This document shows, piece by piece, positions 13,253 through 26,559 of a stretch of DNA of 64,000 bases. The stretch is from Rhinopomastus cyanomelas (taxonomy: Eukaryota > Chordata > Aves > Bucerotiformes > Rhinopomastidae): the NCBI GenBank assembly GCA_013400115.1, contig VXBP01005607.1:233839-297838 (forward strand). Reading direction: 5' to 3'. The notes beneath the pieces are model-generated. The model was not told the origin of the DNA. It was given only the letters and a program-made list of their open reading frames with translations, and ran no database searches. The first letter of the stretch is position 1. Every line of letters begins with the position of its first letter. A program made the position numbers and the translations under genes.

Positions 13253-15794
13253 CCAGGAAAAGGATTCCGGGAACACATTTTACAGCAGACCTCAAGAAAT
13301 GCAGACTTTAGGTGAAAGATAATAGCAGGGAGACAAAGGATCACGAGAGGCTGAGGAGAAGTTCAATATGTAGTTTGCCAAGGCCTGAAAAAACTGGCTT
13401 TGGAACCATGGTTATACCAGTAATATGGAAAGGTCCTCAAACAAATCTAGAGTGAAGTATCTGAAATATTTAGAACACACACAATTGCTTGGAGAAGGAG
13501 AAACACAAGTAAAACATAATAGTGGTACTGAAGTGTGAAAGTGAAAAGAACTAGTGACAGGGAGAGGGGCACAGCTGGCTGGAACTGTAGGAGAGCAAAA
13601 TCTTTGTAAGATTGTAGATGGAAAGGTGCAAAACGAGTGTACATGACAAAGAAGATGAGACATAACATCAAGTGCACCAGAAAATGGATGTTTGAATTCA
13701 GAACAAAACTGTTAAGAGACTGAAAAAGAGATTTTTGAAACTGTCTGTTCTCCCATTTTTATAAAGGTACCAAATTCAATGAAGCAAGGAAATTTAAGCA
13801 ACAATTATCAGCACTGATAAATGGTGTAAAAATTCCCAAAGACATTACCATTCCCAAAGAAAATTGTTTTGATTGAATTGGACAGGGGTAGATGGGAAAA
13901 AGAGTGAATGAAGAATATAATGGAAGCACATACTACTGGCACATCTGTTTTTTATTTAGGAGCACTGCTGTTGAATCAGCTTTAAAAGCCTAATTCCTAA
14001 TGAAGCCAAAGATATTCTTGTGAAAATCAACTGAGACATGTGCACGGAACTCACATTCCTCTCTCTGTTCTCTCCTTAAGGAGGTGGCATGAAAAAGCAT
14101 TTTCTAAAAAAAAAGGGAGGAAGGTCTAGACTAGGAAAGTCTGCATGAACCCCAAGTCTAAAATGAGTGTCATTCTAGTTTCTATCCACCAAACCCACAG
14201 TATCCCTGCTCAGGAATAAAACAGGGCTGGGGGAAAGTTGTATTTTTCCTCTTTTTCTTCCAAATAACCGGTCCACAATGTGGACATGAAATTGTGGTGG
14301 TGGGAGGCAACTCTACTCCCATATTTCCAGATTCACCGAGTGGCAGCAGGTAGGGTGCTGAACAGAAAAGAAGAATAAAATAGCTGTACTTTTTCTTTTC
14401 TGAAAGCAGACACAGATCTGAGAGAGACTAGAGAACTAAATCCCTCTCTAGATCAGAATCATTCATTTAGGGGCACTGCCACTTGCTAACAGGCATTTTA
14501 AAGGGTTAAGAAGAGCAACTTTTATGTCTTTTCTAGGCATCTTGGCTGCCAGAAAAGTTTGGTCCTCTCCTTTTGTAGTGATTCAACCTTGGCTACCCAG
14601 CCTGTTGCCAGGGTTTATCCTGGGCTCGCTGGAACACTGTTGAAACGCAAGAGATCCTTTGTGCTCCAGGAGGCTGCTGCAAGGTGCTGGGATCCTTTCA
14701 CCAGCAGCTGCTGGGTATCTCCTACACCTCTCCCACACTCCCAGCAATCACTACGCTTCTTCTCAGAGCCTGTTCTCATAAAGGACTTTAGAGTAGCTCC
14801 AATGCACACACCAATAATAAAAACAGACAAAAAATGGGCTGAGAAGTAGAAATAAGTGTGGACTTGAATGCAATTGTTTCAGTATTTAGTTTGGTGCAAA
14901 AATCCAGGTCATCCACGTTATGAAATTTTATCCCATTCAATAAAAATACAAGACAAAGGGAGAAGATAACAAAATGAGAACATGTTTGTTCCGTGTCTCA
15001 GCTCATTAAGGGCAGTCTTGAACATTTTTGGTGAAAACTATTCCTTTCTGTATATGAGATTAATATGGAGTCTGCAAGGTCATTCTTCAGCCTTTTTCAC
15101 ATTCGCTGGAAACTGAAGTGGTCAAGTCAGAACTATAATCAAGGCAGAAACAGAAGGATGTCTATGACAAGTGTTCACCTTGTAAAGACACTCTGACAAG
15201 CAATTTATTCCAAAACAGATGGGAGCTGCTATTTCCATATAGCACACCCATCCAACTTCCACCCAACACACACTAAAAACCACAACTATAGTTCATCAGC
15301 TTTTAGAACTTGTAGCCCAAAGTAAAGAACAAACAGCTCCCAACGCTGCACAGAACTTGCCATAAGATGAGCTGTAGATTTGAGTCTTTGGAAAGAAAAG
15401 GCATAACTGCAGCCACAGGCAAGGACATGGCCGGACAGAGGCACCAGTAAAGAGGTGACAATGGACCACAGTTATTTGGACAATGGAATCATAAAAACAA
15501 AACCCAATTTTACAGTGGCTCCCATCAAAAGGTACACAGATCCCTGCTCAAGAGAAGAATCACTGGATGCTCTCACCTTTATCATTAGATGAACATCCAG
15601 GCAAAGACTTCTACTTCACCATATTTTTTTCCATAAGTTCGATACTTACATTTACTTTCTGTTCCACCTACATATAAGGGACATTTAAAAGGACTAAAAC
15701 ACAGAGGCACAAGAACATCTACTACATGTATATCTCTGCAAATTATTGTGCAGATACAGACTGAATAATGAATAACAAAAATGCACTTTCCCCA

Positions 15795-15975
15795 CGCAGG
15801 TCTGCCCGTTCCAGTGCTCCATCACCCTCACTGGGAAGAAGTTCCTTCTCATATTGATGTGGAACCTCCTCTGTTCCAGCTCACACCCACTGGCCCTTGT
15901 CCTTTCATTATAGGACACTGAGCAGAGCCTGGCTCCATCCTCCTGACACCCACACTTCACATATTTATAAACATG
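15795..15975 (-). mobile_element. CR1 internal fragment lacking its 3' end
   Basis: Contains GAAGAAGTTCCTTCTCATAT, GTTCCAGCTCACACCCACTG and the CATCCTCCTGACACCC segment, but the 3'-terminal 150-200 bp expected on its left are missing. Confidence 0.88.
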
Positions 15976-16287
15976 TTATAAAACCTACAAGTCACACTTT
16001 CCTCTGCAAGGTTGTTTTGCCCAAACAGGCTGTTACCCGAGACTTGGATTTCAGTCTTTTAATGGGCAGTATTAAGTAGGAAGACCCAAGTGAAGGGTAC
16101 ACTTCCCAGACCTGACAAGCCATATGGAAAAGGAAACTTGCCCTTTATGAAGCAGGAAACTCTTAGTTTTTCCACTGCTCCCAACATCTGCTACTGAACT
16201 TTGATGAAACGTAGAAAAGAAGCTACGAGTCACAAAATTTGGTTGGGGAGAAGAAGATGGGGAATAAGTCTGCAGTAGCAAGAGTAT

Positions 16288-16421
16288 CTCCTTCCCTGGA
16301 GATGTTTAAGACCCGCCTGGATGTGTTCCTGTGCGACTTGGTCTAGGTGATCCTGCTGTGGCAGGGGGATTGGACTAGGTGATCTTTTGAGGTCCCTTCC
16401 AATCCCTAATGATTCTATGAA
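16288..16421 (+). mobile_element. CR1 3'-end fragment
   Basis: From CCCTGGAGATGTTTAAGACC to AATGATTCTATGAA, with all the usual 3'-end blocks. Confidence 0.93.
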
Positions 16422-18094
16422 TAAAAGATGGTGGCAAAGTGCAGAGCTGGCTTGAAGCACATTTGCAAATGGGAGCCTGGGAGAAGGACAATGCAGAGTC
16501 ACAACGAAACCCAAGAGACCTAAATCCCAAATAGAAGACACAAGGAGAGAGATCTATACTACCTGAAGATTTTCTTACATGGGAAAAGCACTTTTACTTG
16601 AAACATTTCACTGTGCCATACGGCCACCTGGTCAAGGCGAGGAAGACTGGGCCAACAGAGGGCTATCATTAAAGAGGTCAAGAGACACGTACAATTAAAC
16701 CTTCAAAGTGATAGCTACACCACAGATAAGATAACCCAGTAGGGGCAAAAATAAAGACAACAAAAAGACAGTGGATCAGAGAATTCAATCCTGTGGAATG
16801 ACAGGCAACAACATTTAGTCACCATTTCCAGTCGTTCTAGATAAAGCTGCCTTCTGGCCCCTTCAATGGATCATTTGCTTTGTTACATGCTAGAAGCAGT
16901 TTTTCTACTCTGGCTGCATCAGTTTCCAAGCAAAATGAAATCCTGTACCTGGCTCATCTTAGCTTCAAAGCAGGAAGCACTGTGTTAAATTTATTGCTGC
17001 TTAATTCCACTCTTGTAAGGATCTGCTGAAGGCACAGCCCACGGGTGATAGGTTTGGGATAGCAGTACCACACACTGCACCATGTGCCAGTCTCCTGCAG
17101 TTCTCCCCAAACTCCCATTGCACTAGGTCTACCATAAAGGCTCAGTTATTATGGCAATGGACAGAAGAGTTCTGTAATACTGAAACTAAAGCAGAAAGAT
17201 TTATGGCTCACAAGTTGTTCACAGTTAGAAGAAGTGACTACGTGACCTGTGGCAACACAGACTGACACTGCTGGTGAGCCTGGCAGAACATGTGTGTGGT
17301 GCTGGCAGTGCTTCTGGCATGCATTTGTAAAAATTGGTTCTTACAGTCCTTTATCTGAAGTTCAGTCTGACATTAACAGAAATTCACTTCTGAGGGTGCT
17401 ACCAAAACTGCTCCACTGCAGGATTTAAAAACCCCACACTTTATCCATCTTCGATCGATTACTCGTGCTCCAGTTCATCCATTTCTAGAACAGCAGGTCA
17501 AAGACCCAGTATCAACAGCTCACTCGCACGCTGGCCGGCCTCCAGGACAGAGATTTTGCTTTATCTGGCCACTTAATATCTTCTAACAGTTAAAAGGGCC
17601 TTCAGCTGAAGTTGTTTTGTGTTTCCACATGATACTGGCAGCACGGCGAGAACCGTTCTCTTAAAGATCACGTTTAATTAGGTGAAAAGCAGTACAGAAT
17701 AACACAATTTGATCTCATTACACTTGCTGCCAGGCAGCAAAAACAAAAATGCAGCAAACTAAATTTCTAGGGAGAGATAATAGAGCATATTTCTTAATAT
17801 CTTCATGTTAAGGGGGTTATTGAAGTATCCCTCAACATATGTAAAAACGTGGTCACAGTGCCATAAATTCAGTGTGTGGGAAGTGTTACTACTAATTACT
17901 GGTATAGAACCTTGACATTGGACATTGCAGAAACCAAGCATCAATTAGACTAGTTCTGTGACAGCAAAGAGATAATTATTAGACTTCTACTCTTAAGGAA
18001 TTCCCAGGACTTATTAATGCTAGCACGCAAAGAAAATAGCAGGGTTTTTTCGTTGTGATAAAATGACCCACCTCTAAGAAAAAGAACACTTAAC

Positions 18095-18735
18095 ATCACA
18101 GAATCACAGAGCATTAGGGATTGGAAGGGACCTTGAAAGATCATCCAGTCCAATCCCCCTGCCACAGCAGGACCACCTAGAGCAAGTCCCACAGGAACGC
18201 ATCCAGGTGGGTCTTAAACATCTCCAGGGAAGGAGACTCCACAACCCCCCTGGGCAGCCCCTTCCAGGACTCTTGCACCCTCACCGTGAAGAAGTTCCTC
18301 CTCATATTGATATGGAATGTCCTGTGTTCCAGCTTAGAGCCACTGCCCCTTGTCCTATCATTAGATGACACTGAGAAGACCCTGGCTCCATCCTCCTGAC
18401 ACCCACTCTTCACATATTTATCAACATTAATGAGGTCACCCCTCAGTCTCCTTGTCTCCAAGCTCAAGAGACCCGGCTCCCTCAGCCCCTTCTCATCAGG
18501 GAGATGCTCCACTCCCTTCATCATCTTTGTGGCTCTGTGTCTCATCTCTCCAGCAGCTCTGTGTCCTTCTCAAACTGAGGGGCCCAGAACTGGACACAGT
18601 GTTCCAGATGCGGTCTCACCAGGGCAGAGTAGAGATGGAGGAGAACCTCTCTGGATCTGCTAACCACCCCACTTCTGATCCACCCCAGGATGCTGTTGGC
18701 CGCCTTGGCTACAGGGCACATTGCTGGCTCATCAG
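18095..18735 (-). mobile_element. Longer CR1 copy with the end of the reverse-transcriptase ORF
   Basis: About 640 bp. The minus strand encodes remnants of the C-terminal end of CR1 ORF2, including YSALVRPHLEHCVQFWAPQ and, after a stop, RATKMMKGVEHLPDEKGLRE. The non-coding 3' end follows and terminates near 18097. Interrupted frames show it is dead; similarity to the other copies suggests a fairly recent insertion. Confidence 0.95.
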
Positions 18736-19180
18736 ACAAAAGAAGACCCACTTAACAGCTGCTTTGTCATGCGTTTGCTGTAGGCATCTTAATCATATCA
18801 TTATTTTTAATTGTCACAGAAGTGTCCAAAGAGGTGATTGACAATTTCTTGAAGACTGCAGAAATTAGAAAAAGAACTACATATTGGCTACTTATCCTCC
18901 TTTGGCTCTGTCACTAATTGTACAGGCAACTATAAGCCACCTAATTTGTGACTACATCCATGCAATGAAAACCATGTGCTCAAAGAAATGGCAGTTTATC
19001 TACTTGTCTGAATTCTGAATCCCAAACACAACTCAATGTGCAAACCTCAGTCTCAGAACCACTTGGATAATGAGAATCAAGTCCAGCTACATGTGTCTTT
19101 AGATCACTGTTTAATATCTTAAGGTCAATTCTGAGACTCTCAGGACTGCTGTGTTTAAAATTCCAACAATATATATATAT

Positions 19181-19227
19181 AGAAGTCCTGTAAAACAGGA
19201 CTTCTGTGAAAATGAGACACCAGGACA
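19181..19227. repeat. Dispersed 47-bp repeat with perfect hairpin, copy 1
   Basis: AGAAGTCCTG-TAAAA-CAGGACTTCT forms a hairpin with ten-base arms, followed by an AATGAGACACCAGGACA segment. A second copy lies 375 bp to the right. It follows an (AT)n run. Confidence 0.8.
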
Positions 19228-19555
19228 TCTGATATAGATTGGTCACACCTCAATATCAGGACTAACTAGATGAGTACACACACAAGGAGCTTTCATTCAT
19301 CGATGTGCTTCATCCTTTCCATCTCCAACAATTCTGTGATTCTTTTCCCTTGCCTACTGGGATACAGATTTGGCATCTGTAACTGACAGATGGCTACAAA
19401 ATCTCTTTGCTGGGAGGGGTGTTTGGCACTGAACCTGGTTCACCAGACATGGGTAATGGAATCTCCCTTCCTGAAGGCTTTCAAGAATTGGCAGGAAGAA
19501 GGCACAGCCTACGTTATCCATTCTCAGTAACAGTCTTGCTTCAAGGGGGACCTTC

Positions 19556-19603
19556 AGAAGTTCCTATAAAACAGGACTTCTGTGGAAATGAGACACCAGG
19601 ACA
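19556..19603. repeat. Dispersed 47-bp repeat, copy 2
   Basis: AGAAGTTCCTATAAAACAGG then ACTTCTGTGGAAATGAGAC matches copy 1 with a few differences that weaken the hairpin. Flanking sequence is not similar. Confidence 0.8.
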
Positions 19604-21164
19604 GTATGCTGCCCAACGAGTGGTAGAAAACACTCCCTTTAAACAAAACAGACTTCAGAAGGTCCCTGGCACTCAAAAAGTAGCCTGGGACATGGTAACC
19701 AACACTGCTTTCTAGATTTTCTGCATTCTCTGGTTGGCTGTGCCCATGATGCAGCCTTGAGGAAATCCTTTTCTCCATCCAATAGGTCTATAGTTTTTCT
19801 ACAGCCAAAGCAAGCTTAACATTAACAAAGCTCTTCCTTTATGGTTTGATACACTCATTCAGACAAACTCCTCACCCAAAAACCAGATGTAAAAGCTTTC
19901 CATTCTTCCTCTGGAGAAAGACATAAACCCTGTGCACTTTGAGCTCACCAGTACAGAATTCTCCAAGCCAACACCCATACGTGTAGAGTCCTCACTCTTC
20001 CCTGGGATCCCCTTCCTGGTTCAGTCAGTAACTCTGCATCTGACTCACCCTCTGAGAACAACACGTCAGCATTTCCTTGGGCAGTCCAGAAGAGCAGTGT
20101 CACGCTCTTCTCCCAGGACTCATTAGAGTATTTTCAGAGTCTACCTGTCTAGGAGAGCTGAATGCTTCGGACACTACACGAAGCAGAGCACAAGTGAACC
20201 AAAGAAGCACCTTTAACATGCTGCTCTCACTTTTGGAAAAAGTCTTCCCCAAAAAAGTCAAGCACCCTCTGCTGCTCAAGAAATATCAGGATAAGATTCT
20301 GGGCTGGACTGAGACGTCTCGGACAGTTTCATTTTTCCTTGCCTATTGACTTCTTGCCTTTAGAGCATGTTCCTCCTCCAAAACAGTCTCCAACACTCGA
20401 CTTGCCCGCCCCAAAGGTATGGGAAGCACATACCTTTCCATCCTCACTTTCTTTCACCATACACATCCATGCCCTCTGTCATTCCAATTGGCCTGTCAGT
20501 AGAAGAAAACCACATTGTTCAGCAGTTCATTGCCATTTGGTATCTATAGCTTTCAGTTGCTGTGTTCTAGCAGCTCCCCATGCATATGCTGGATAAATTA
20601 TTGATTACTCCTGCTGTTTGATACTCTTGATTACTCTTGCTATTTCTCTGTTGGCCTTCAAAGGACACAGGTTAATATAGGACACAAGTGTGTCACTCAA
20701 AAGATGAAGTCAACAAATGAACACAGACACAATCTACACTCATGCCAGTCAGCTTTGAAAAACATAAGGAAGATTTTAAGTATTAAATATTAAAATACAA
20801 TTGTATGGCAAAGTTTAGTGCCATTAGCTTCATCTAATGTGACTGACACAACCATGCTGCTTTTCTTCAACACCATCAAAACAACTACAAGCTTCTCATA
20901 TGGAAAAGACCAATTTTCCCAAAGAAACATGGATAAAACCTCTGGGTTTTTTTTAAAACAAAAAATGGATTTATTTTAATCTAAATTTCTATTTAAAATG
21001 ACACAATTATAGAAGACAAAGTGTTGATACTCTGGAACATGACCACCCTCATCCAACACAGTGCGTAACTGGCAAAGACTGTTGGTTTTGCAAAGAACAG
21101 TAACTTCTCCAATCTAATCACGTTAGTGTGAGTTTCCTATAATACTAAACATTATACCTGTAAT

Positions 21165-21235
21165 AAATAAGTTATTTATATATAAATAAGTTATAAATAA
21201 GTTGTATAATAAGTATATATTTCAAAGTTATCCCA
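21165..21235. repeat. AT-rich degenerate tandem repeat
   Basis: Repeated ATAAATAAGTT units with TATATA stretches. Simple low-complexity sequence. Confidence 0.75.
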
Positions 21236-21946
21236 GTCTTGTGAGGCATCGCAGTGTTGCAACTTCTAGCTATTAAATGATTTTACACAGATAGAAAATT
21301 TGAGGTTGCTACCTAATTAAGCTACTGGCAAGCTGAAAATCTATCAATTCCCCTTTTTATACCATTTTTATAGTAGCAACAAAAATATTTCACTAGGTAA
21401 TCATTCAGCAAGAAAGTAAGGTGTATGGTGCTGCAATTACTGTCACTTTATGGCTTCAATACATATTTGCGTGGAAGGCTGAACGCAGTAAACACACCAG
21501 AGACTATCTTATTACCCCATAACACACACAGTCAGCTACCTCACTGGCATTATAAAATGGTTATTTTAGGTCCTTGATGTTGTAAGGAAATTTTACACTT
21601 TTTGTTGTTCCTTTTATTGGGTCATTTCTGATATGTAACGCTGGGCACCGTAAGACAAAAGAACGCAGGGCTAAATGCAACACACGCGCTATTTAACGTG
21701 TCCTACCTAACACCACCTAAAAAGTATATGGTCTGAAGGTGAGAACTTTAAACAGTCTAGGCACACTATTACTTGCTTGAAACATTATTTCTGAAGCCAT
21801 TTCAAAATGTTTTAAATCAGGAACAAGCAATGATGCACTTAAATGACAAGACTAAATGGTCTCATCTTACGGGATGTCAGTTTATTTAATAGGCGTTTTC
21901 TTTTAAAGAAAACAACAGTAAAAAAATCCCACAGTATTCACATCAC

Positions 21947-22217
21947 GGCATCACAGAATCACCGAACATTAGGGACTGGAAGGGACCTCAAAAGATCATC
22001 TAGTCCAATCCCTCTTCCCAGAGCAGGATCCCCTAGATTGCACAGGAACATGCCCAGGTGGGTTTTAAATGTCTCCAGAGAAGGAGAATCCACAACCCCC
22101 CTAGGCAGCCCCTTCCAATGCTCTGTCATCCTCACTGTGAAGAAGTTCCTTCTCATACTGATGTGGAACCTCCTGTGTTCCAGCTCACACCCACTGCCCC
22201 TTGTCCTATCATTAGTA
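21947..22217 (-). mobile_element. CR1 3'-end fragment (~270 bp)
   Basis: Starts ATCACAGAATCACCGAACAT and extends to TTGTCCTATCATTAG, covering the 3' end and the adjacent GTGAAGAAGTTCCTTCTCAT block. Confidence 0.94.
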
Positions 22218-24104
22218 TCTGGTACAAATCTGAAAGTCTTTGGGAATATGGAGATTTTTTCCCCCCCTTAAGGCCTTTTTATACTTTTTGAAACTTCTTG
22301 CATGGTTGAAACAAAATACTTACTAGGAACAAGAACTGCAGAACTGTGTAGCCACACCCTATGTGCACGTGCAGATGTATCTTCAAAATATGCAACTTTT
22401 GCAAATATTTTCAAGTATTTGAATATTTAGCCAAAAATATTTACAAACAGAAGGATGAAGAAGAAAAAAAAAAGAGAGAAGCATCTGTGTAGGAAATAAC
22501 TCTTGTAAACTTTAAAGCAGCAAGTACACAGATACAATAAAATCCAGCCACTCTGTAATCACTGTAGCTGCAACTGATGATGGGAATTAAATATTGCCCT
22601 TAATTGTAAGTGTTGGACTTTCTACTTAAAAATATGTTTCTCAAACTGCTTTAAAAATCAGCAAAGCAACACACAACGTTGCCATGGTTTTGCCACAGCA
22701 TGGACATACACGTCTAAACGAGATGTAAGTTCACGTCACATGAAAAGTCAAAGATAATTCTGGTTCCTGATGCCATTACATTTTCTCCCATCTTTCTTCT
22801 CCTTTCTTTCTCCCCACTCCCCTGTTTTTAGCTAGATAGCTCAAGCGATGCTTCGGACTTTGAACCGACACTGTGATTCTGGTTTTGTCCTTTATTGAGA
22901 TGTTCTCATTTTTCACCTCTGAGCTGTGGTTCCTTAAGCAGCTCTGAGCAGCAGCGGTGTCACAGTGAACTGAACCAGCAGACAGGGAACCAAAACCATG
23001 CTACGGTTAAGCAGCTCTGTAGGCAAACAGCCGAGGCTCACAGAGACTCGCTCCTCAGCAGCCATTATTTTTAATGAGGCCAGCTCACTTTTGGAATCTT
23101 GGCAACAAACAGTCATTTACTCTAGTCCTAGAGCAAGGACTGCAAACTGGGCAAACAAAGATTACATGCGATGTAAAATCTGCATGTGCGTGTCATTACG
23201 CAGCACAGCCCGGGATGTGCTGGGCAAGCCGCCTCTCGGGCTGTTGTGTTTGTTAATGAAAAGAGCAGTTTTATCCCAAAGCAGTCTGCTGTACCAGATT
23301 TGATAGAACAAGTGTTAACTAAAAAAACTTTAAAAGCTTTGATGAGAAAAATCTAACACATTAAACTAAGAAACAGTTGAAGGACAGCAGGAGGCAATTC
23401 CAGAACACAGGCGTGATCTATAAAGGCGAACTACCACGGCTTTTTGAAGTTAGGTACGCAGCACTATCAGCATACAACAAAGCTTGGAGGCAGACTGTTG
23501 TATCAAGCTTAAAAGTTTCAGATCCAGGGTGAGAAGCCTCCATTACCTGTTCTACTACTGATTTTCTTAGTGAAGAAATCAATGTTACAGTACAAACTGC
23601 AGAGAGCACTACCTAAACTATAACATGGCAAGGGGGGGTCTTACTCCCTGAGTATCTAAATTTTGAGTATTTTGGTTATGCTGCATCTCCAGGACTTGGA
23701 TTAGAACAAGACACATATGTTTGGGCTGCAAGCAAGGGCAAGAGACACTTAATTTGAAAACACCTACATTTCTTAAAATGGGTTATGCCTATTAAAAGAC
23801 CTAAGAAAAGGACAACAGCACAAGAAGAGTGGGGCTTAGTAAACCTGCAGATAAAACTGCTGCCTTAGCACTTCAATTTCATTAAGTTCAGGAGAAAGGA
23901 TAAAATAATAGGGGAAAAGTACCCCCCTTACTCAAACTATACATTGGCTATGCTCTTGACTGCATCACTGTATTAAATGTGTCAAACAAGCTGCATGACA
24001 TGTTACTAGCTATTTAATAACTTAGTTAATTGGTGAAAGATTATTTTCCAGGTATTTTTCAAGGGTATGTGTTTTCTTTTGTCCTTTTATATAAAAGTAC
24101 GGAG

Positions 24105-24524
24105 TGACTGGATCTAGGTGATCCTGCTGTGGCGGGGGAATTGGACTAGATGGTCTTTCAAGGTCCCTTCCAATCCCTAATGTTCTGTGAAACGTTTAAA
24201 ACCCACCTGGATGTGTTCCTGTGTGACTTGGTCTAGGTGATCCTGCTGTGGCAGGGGGATTGGACTGGATGATCTTCCAAGGTCCCTTCCAATTCCCTAA
24301 TGTTCTGTAGAGACCTTTAAAACCCACCTAGATATGGTCCTGTGTGACTTGGTCTAGGTGATCCTGCTGTGGCAGGGGGATTGGTCTAGATGATCTTTCG
24401 AGGTCCCTTCCAATCCCTAATGTTCTGCGATTCTGTGACTGGATCTAGGGGATCCTGCTGTGGCAGGGGGATTGGACTAGATGATCTTTCAAGGTCCCTT
24501 CCAAACCCTGATGATTCTGTGATA
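24105..24524 (+). mobile_element. CR1 3' ends in four tandem copies
   Basis: The block ATCCTGCTGTGGC recurs at 24121, 24240, 24361 and 24452, steps of 119, 121 and 91 bp. Each unit repeats the CR1 3' end from about TTTAAAACCCACCT (the last from ACTGGATCTAGG) to the AATGTTCTG tail. All are in the same orientation. Confidence 0.93.
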
Positions 24525-24921
24525 TGATTACACGGTAAGTGGAAATGAAGGAAGCTGGTCTTTATAAGGTAAAAGAGCTGGGGCAAACCTCCCCCCACCC
24601 CAACTTCATGATCGTACTTTTTCATCTGTGTTCTGAGAATAGCAAGGATCTTTGAACTTGATAGAGAAAACCACATGGGTTCCTCTGTGCATTCTTCTAT
24701 GTCTGTCCATTCTCCAATACGTGGCAATTTAAACACCTTCTACCTTTGCAAACAAAATCTAGAATTAAATACCTTATGAGTTTAGGAATATTAATCATCG
24801 TTATCGGGTAGTCTGAATTAAGCCCTAAAAGTTCAGAAAATGAATGGGGCAGAGGGGGGAAAAGCCTTCTGTCCAGCCCAGCACGCGTGATCCCTCGCCC
24901 GCTCGAGCAGGCTGGGCTGCA

Positions 24922-24939
24922 ATGCCACCTGGTGGCTCC
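24922..24939 (-). promoter_or_regulatory. CTCF motif, near-perfect
   Basis: The minus strand reads GAGCCACCAGGTGGCATTG. The segment CCACCAGGTGGCA fits the CTCF core at every position. It lies at the left of a CR1-free block. Confidence 0.5.
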
Positions 24940-26559
24940 CCAAAAAGAACAGGATGCTGTTTGAACAGTCCCCAGTGGCTTGGAAAAGATGCCATATTCT
25001 ATAAAAATACCAAACACGGCAGCAATGTTTCAGCTAATCTTTTGCATTTCTTCGCTAACAAGACTTCCTTCATTCTGTTGCTCCCAGTGTGCAGCATTTG
25101 GAGTTTTAAAGTTCACATGTCCAGGGCTAACTTCCGCTGGAATGTTACGATTGTTTTCGGTTGTGAGTTGAACTTGCTGGTGTGGACGTTGCGCCGTAAA
25201 TGGCTGTGCACACACAAACAGGGTCTAATTCACACAGTTAAAGCCAAAAGTCGAGTTTTTCCCCATTTGAGGGAAAATCAAATACAGCAGAAGTATAAAG
25301 GAGGGTTACTGAAATGCTTTGTAAAATTACACTGTATAATTAATTCCATAGTAAGAACGTTTTTATGGTGTGTGTTGGTGACCTTTTATTACCATCAAGT
25401 TCACAATGCTGGTGGGCTGCCTTTTAATCCCTCTGCAGACAAAGGCCCTAAATAAACACAGATCCCTTCCTGGGAAAAAGTCCTCTCTGGTTAAATGGTA
25501 AGGAAATGAGTAAATCATTAGTAATCTTTAAAGCCAAAGCTATAAACTCAAGTTACCTTAAGTTAAAATGAAAGTGTCCTGCAAGAGTTTCAAAGTTCTG
25601 TCACAGATAGAAATCTCCAGCTCTTGACTCCAGACTAGGCGCCAGCTGATAAACAAACAATTTAAGTCAAGAGCTGGAGAATTCCCAGCTTTTTCATTTA
25701 ATGGCTTTGGCCAAGAGTATTTATTGCCTCCAGTTTTATTCTCACTTAGCTCTAAGAGGAAATTTAAACTCATCATTATCTTAAAGCCCCATATGGGTCA
25801 CAGTCAGCTCACCTGATAGAACTCCTTTAACTCTGCATAAGTTCCACTCCCCACTACCAGTGATGTAATAGCATAAACTAATTAAACGTAGTTTTAGGCT
25901 GACTTTTTAATAGGCTAAATAAATTTTGTTCAATATGGTTTATATTCCCACTTGGGGCAGTAACCATTCCAAAAAGTTTAACTTTACAGTTTCCAGTCGA
26001 AACTACTAGTAGTTTACTCCATAAAGGGCAAATAAAAGAAACAAACAGACAAACAATCTTGGGAACAAGAGCATCCAACTGTTCAAAGCAATTGCATCAC
26101 AAATTCTTAGCCATAAATTGATTTGTTGGTATCAAAAGGTGCAAAGAATCATGAAAAACACTGCTTAACTATTACAATACTTGAAATAAATAATTTCAGC
26201 AATGCAAGGACATGCATGCAATTAAAACCTGGTGTTTGGTACTTGTGATGGTCTGAGACCTAAAATAAGCTATGCTATGAGGCTTATTAAGTACTAAGTA
26301 CTAAATTCAGTACTAAACATCCGTGTTTAAGCCAAAGAGTTGGATGTGGAAGTCCAGCATGGAAATGTTTTACCTTAACATTATTCTGCGCCTTATCATT
26401 GTAACTTACATTCAGCACTGGCCACCTCATTCCAGGCACATTCCCCTAATAAAGCACTTTTGTCCTGTATATTAATAGGTTAGAATATTTTAACTTCAGA
26501 AGTAAATTTCACAAATGTTGAAGATGGAGAAGTCCACTTAGCAAAAAGTCACATCTTTG

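Noticed and set aside
18177..18751. Minus-strand frames with YSALVRPHLEHC-type sequence
   Set aside because: These are dead ends of CR1 ORF2, not a host reverse transcriptase gene.
24844..25455. 203-codon plus-strand frame
   Set aside because: No recognisable domain, unbiased composition, no splice or promoter signals. Better explained as unique non-coding DNA.
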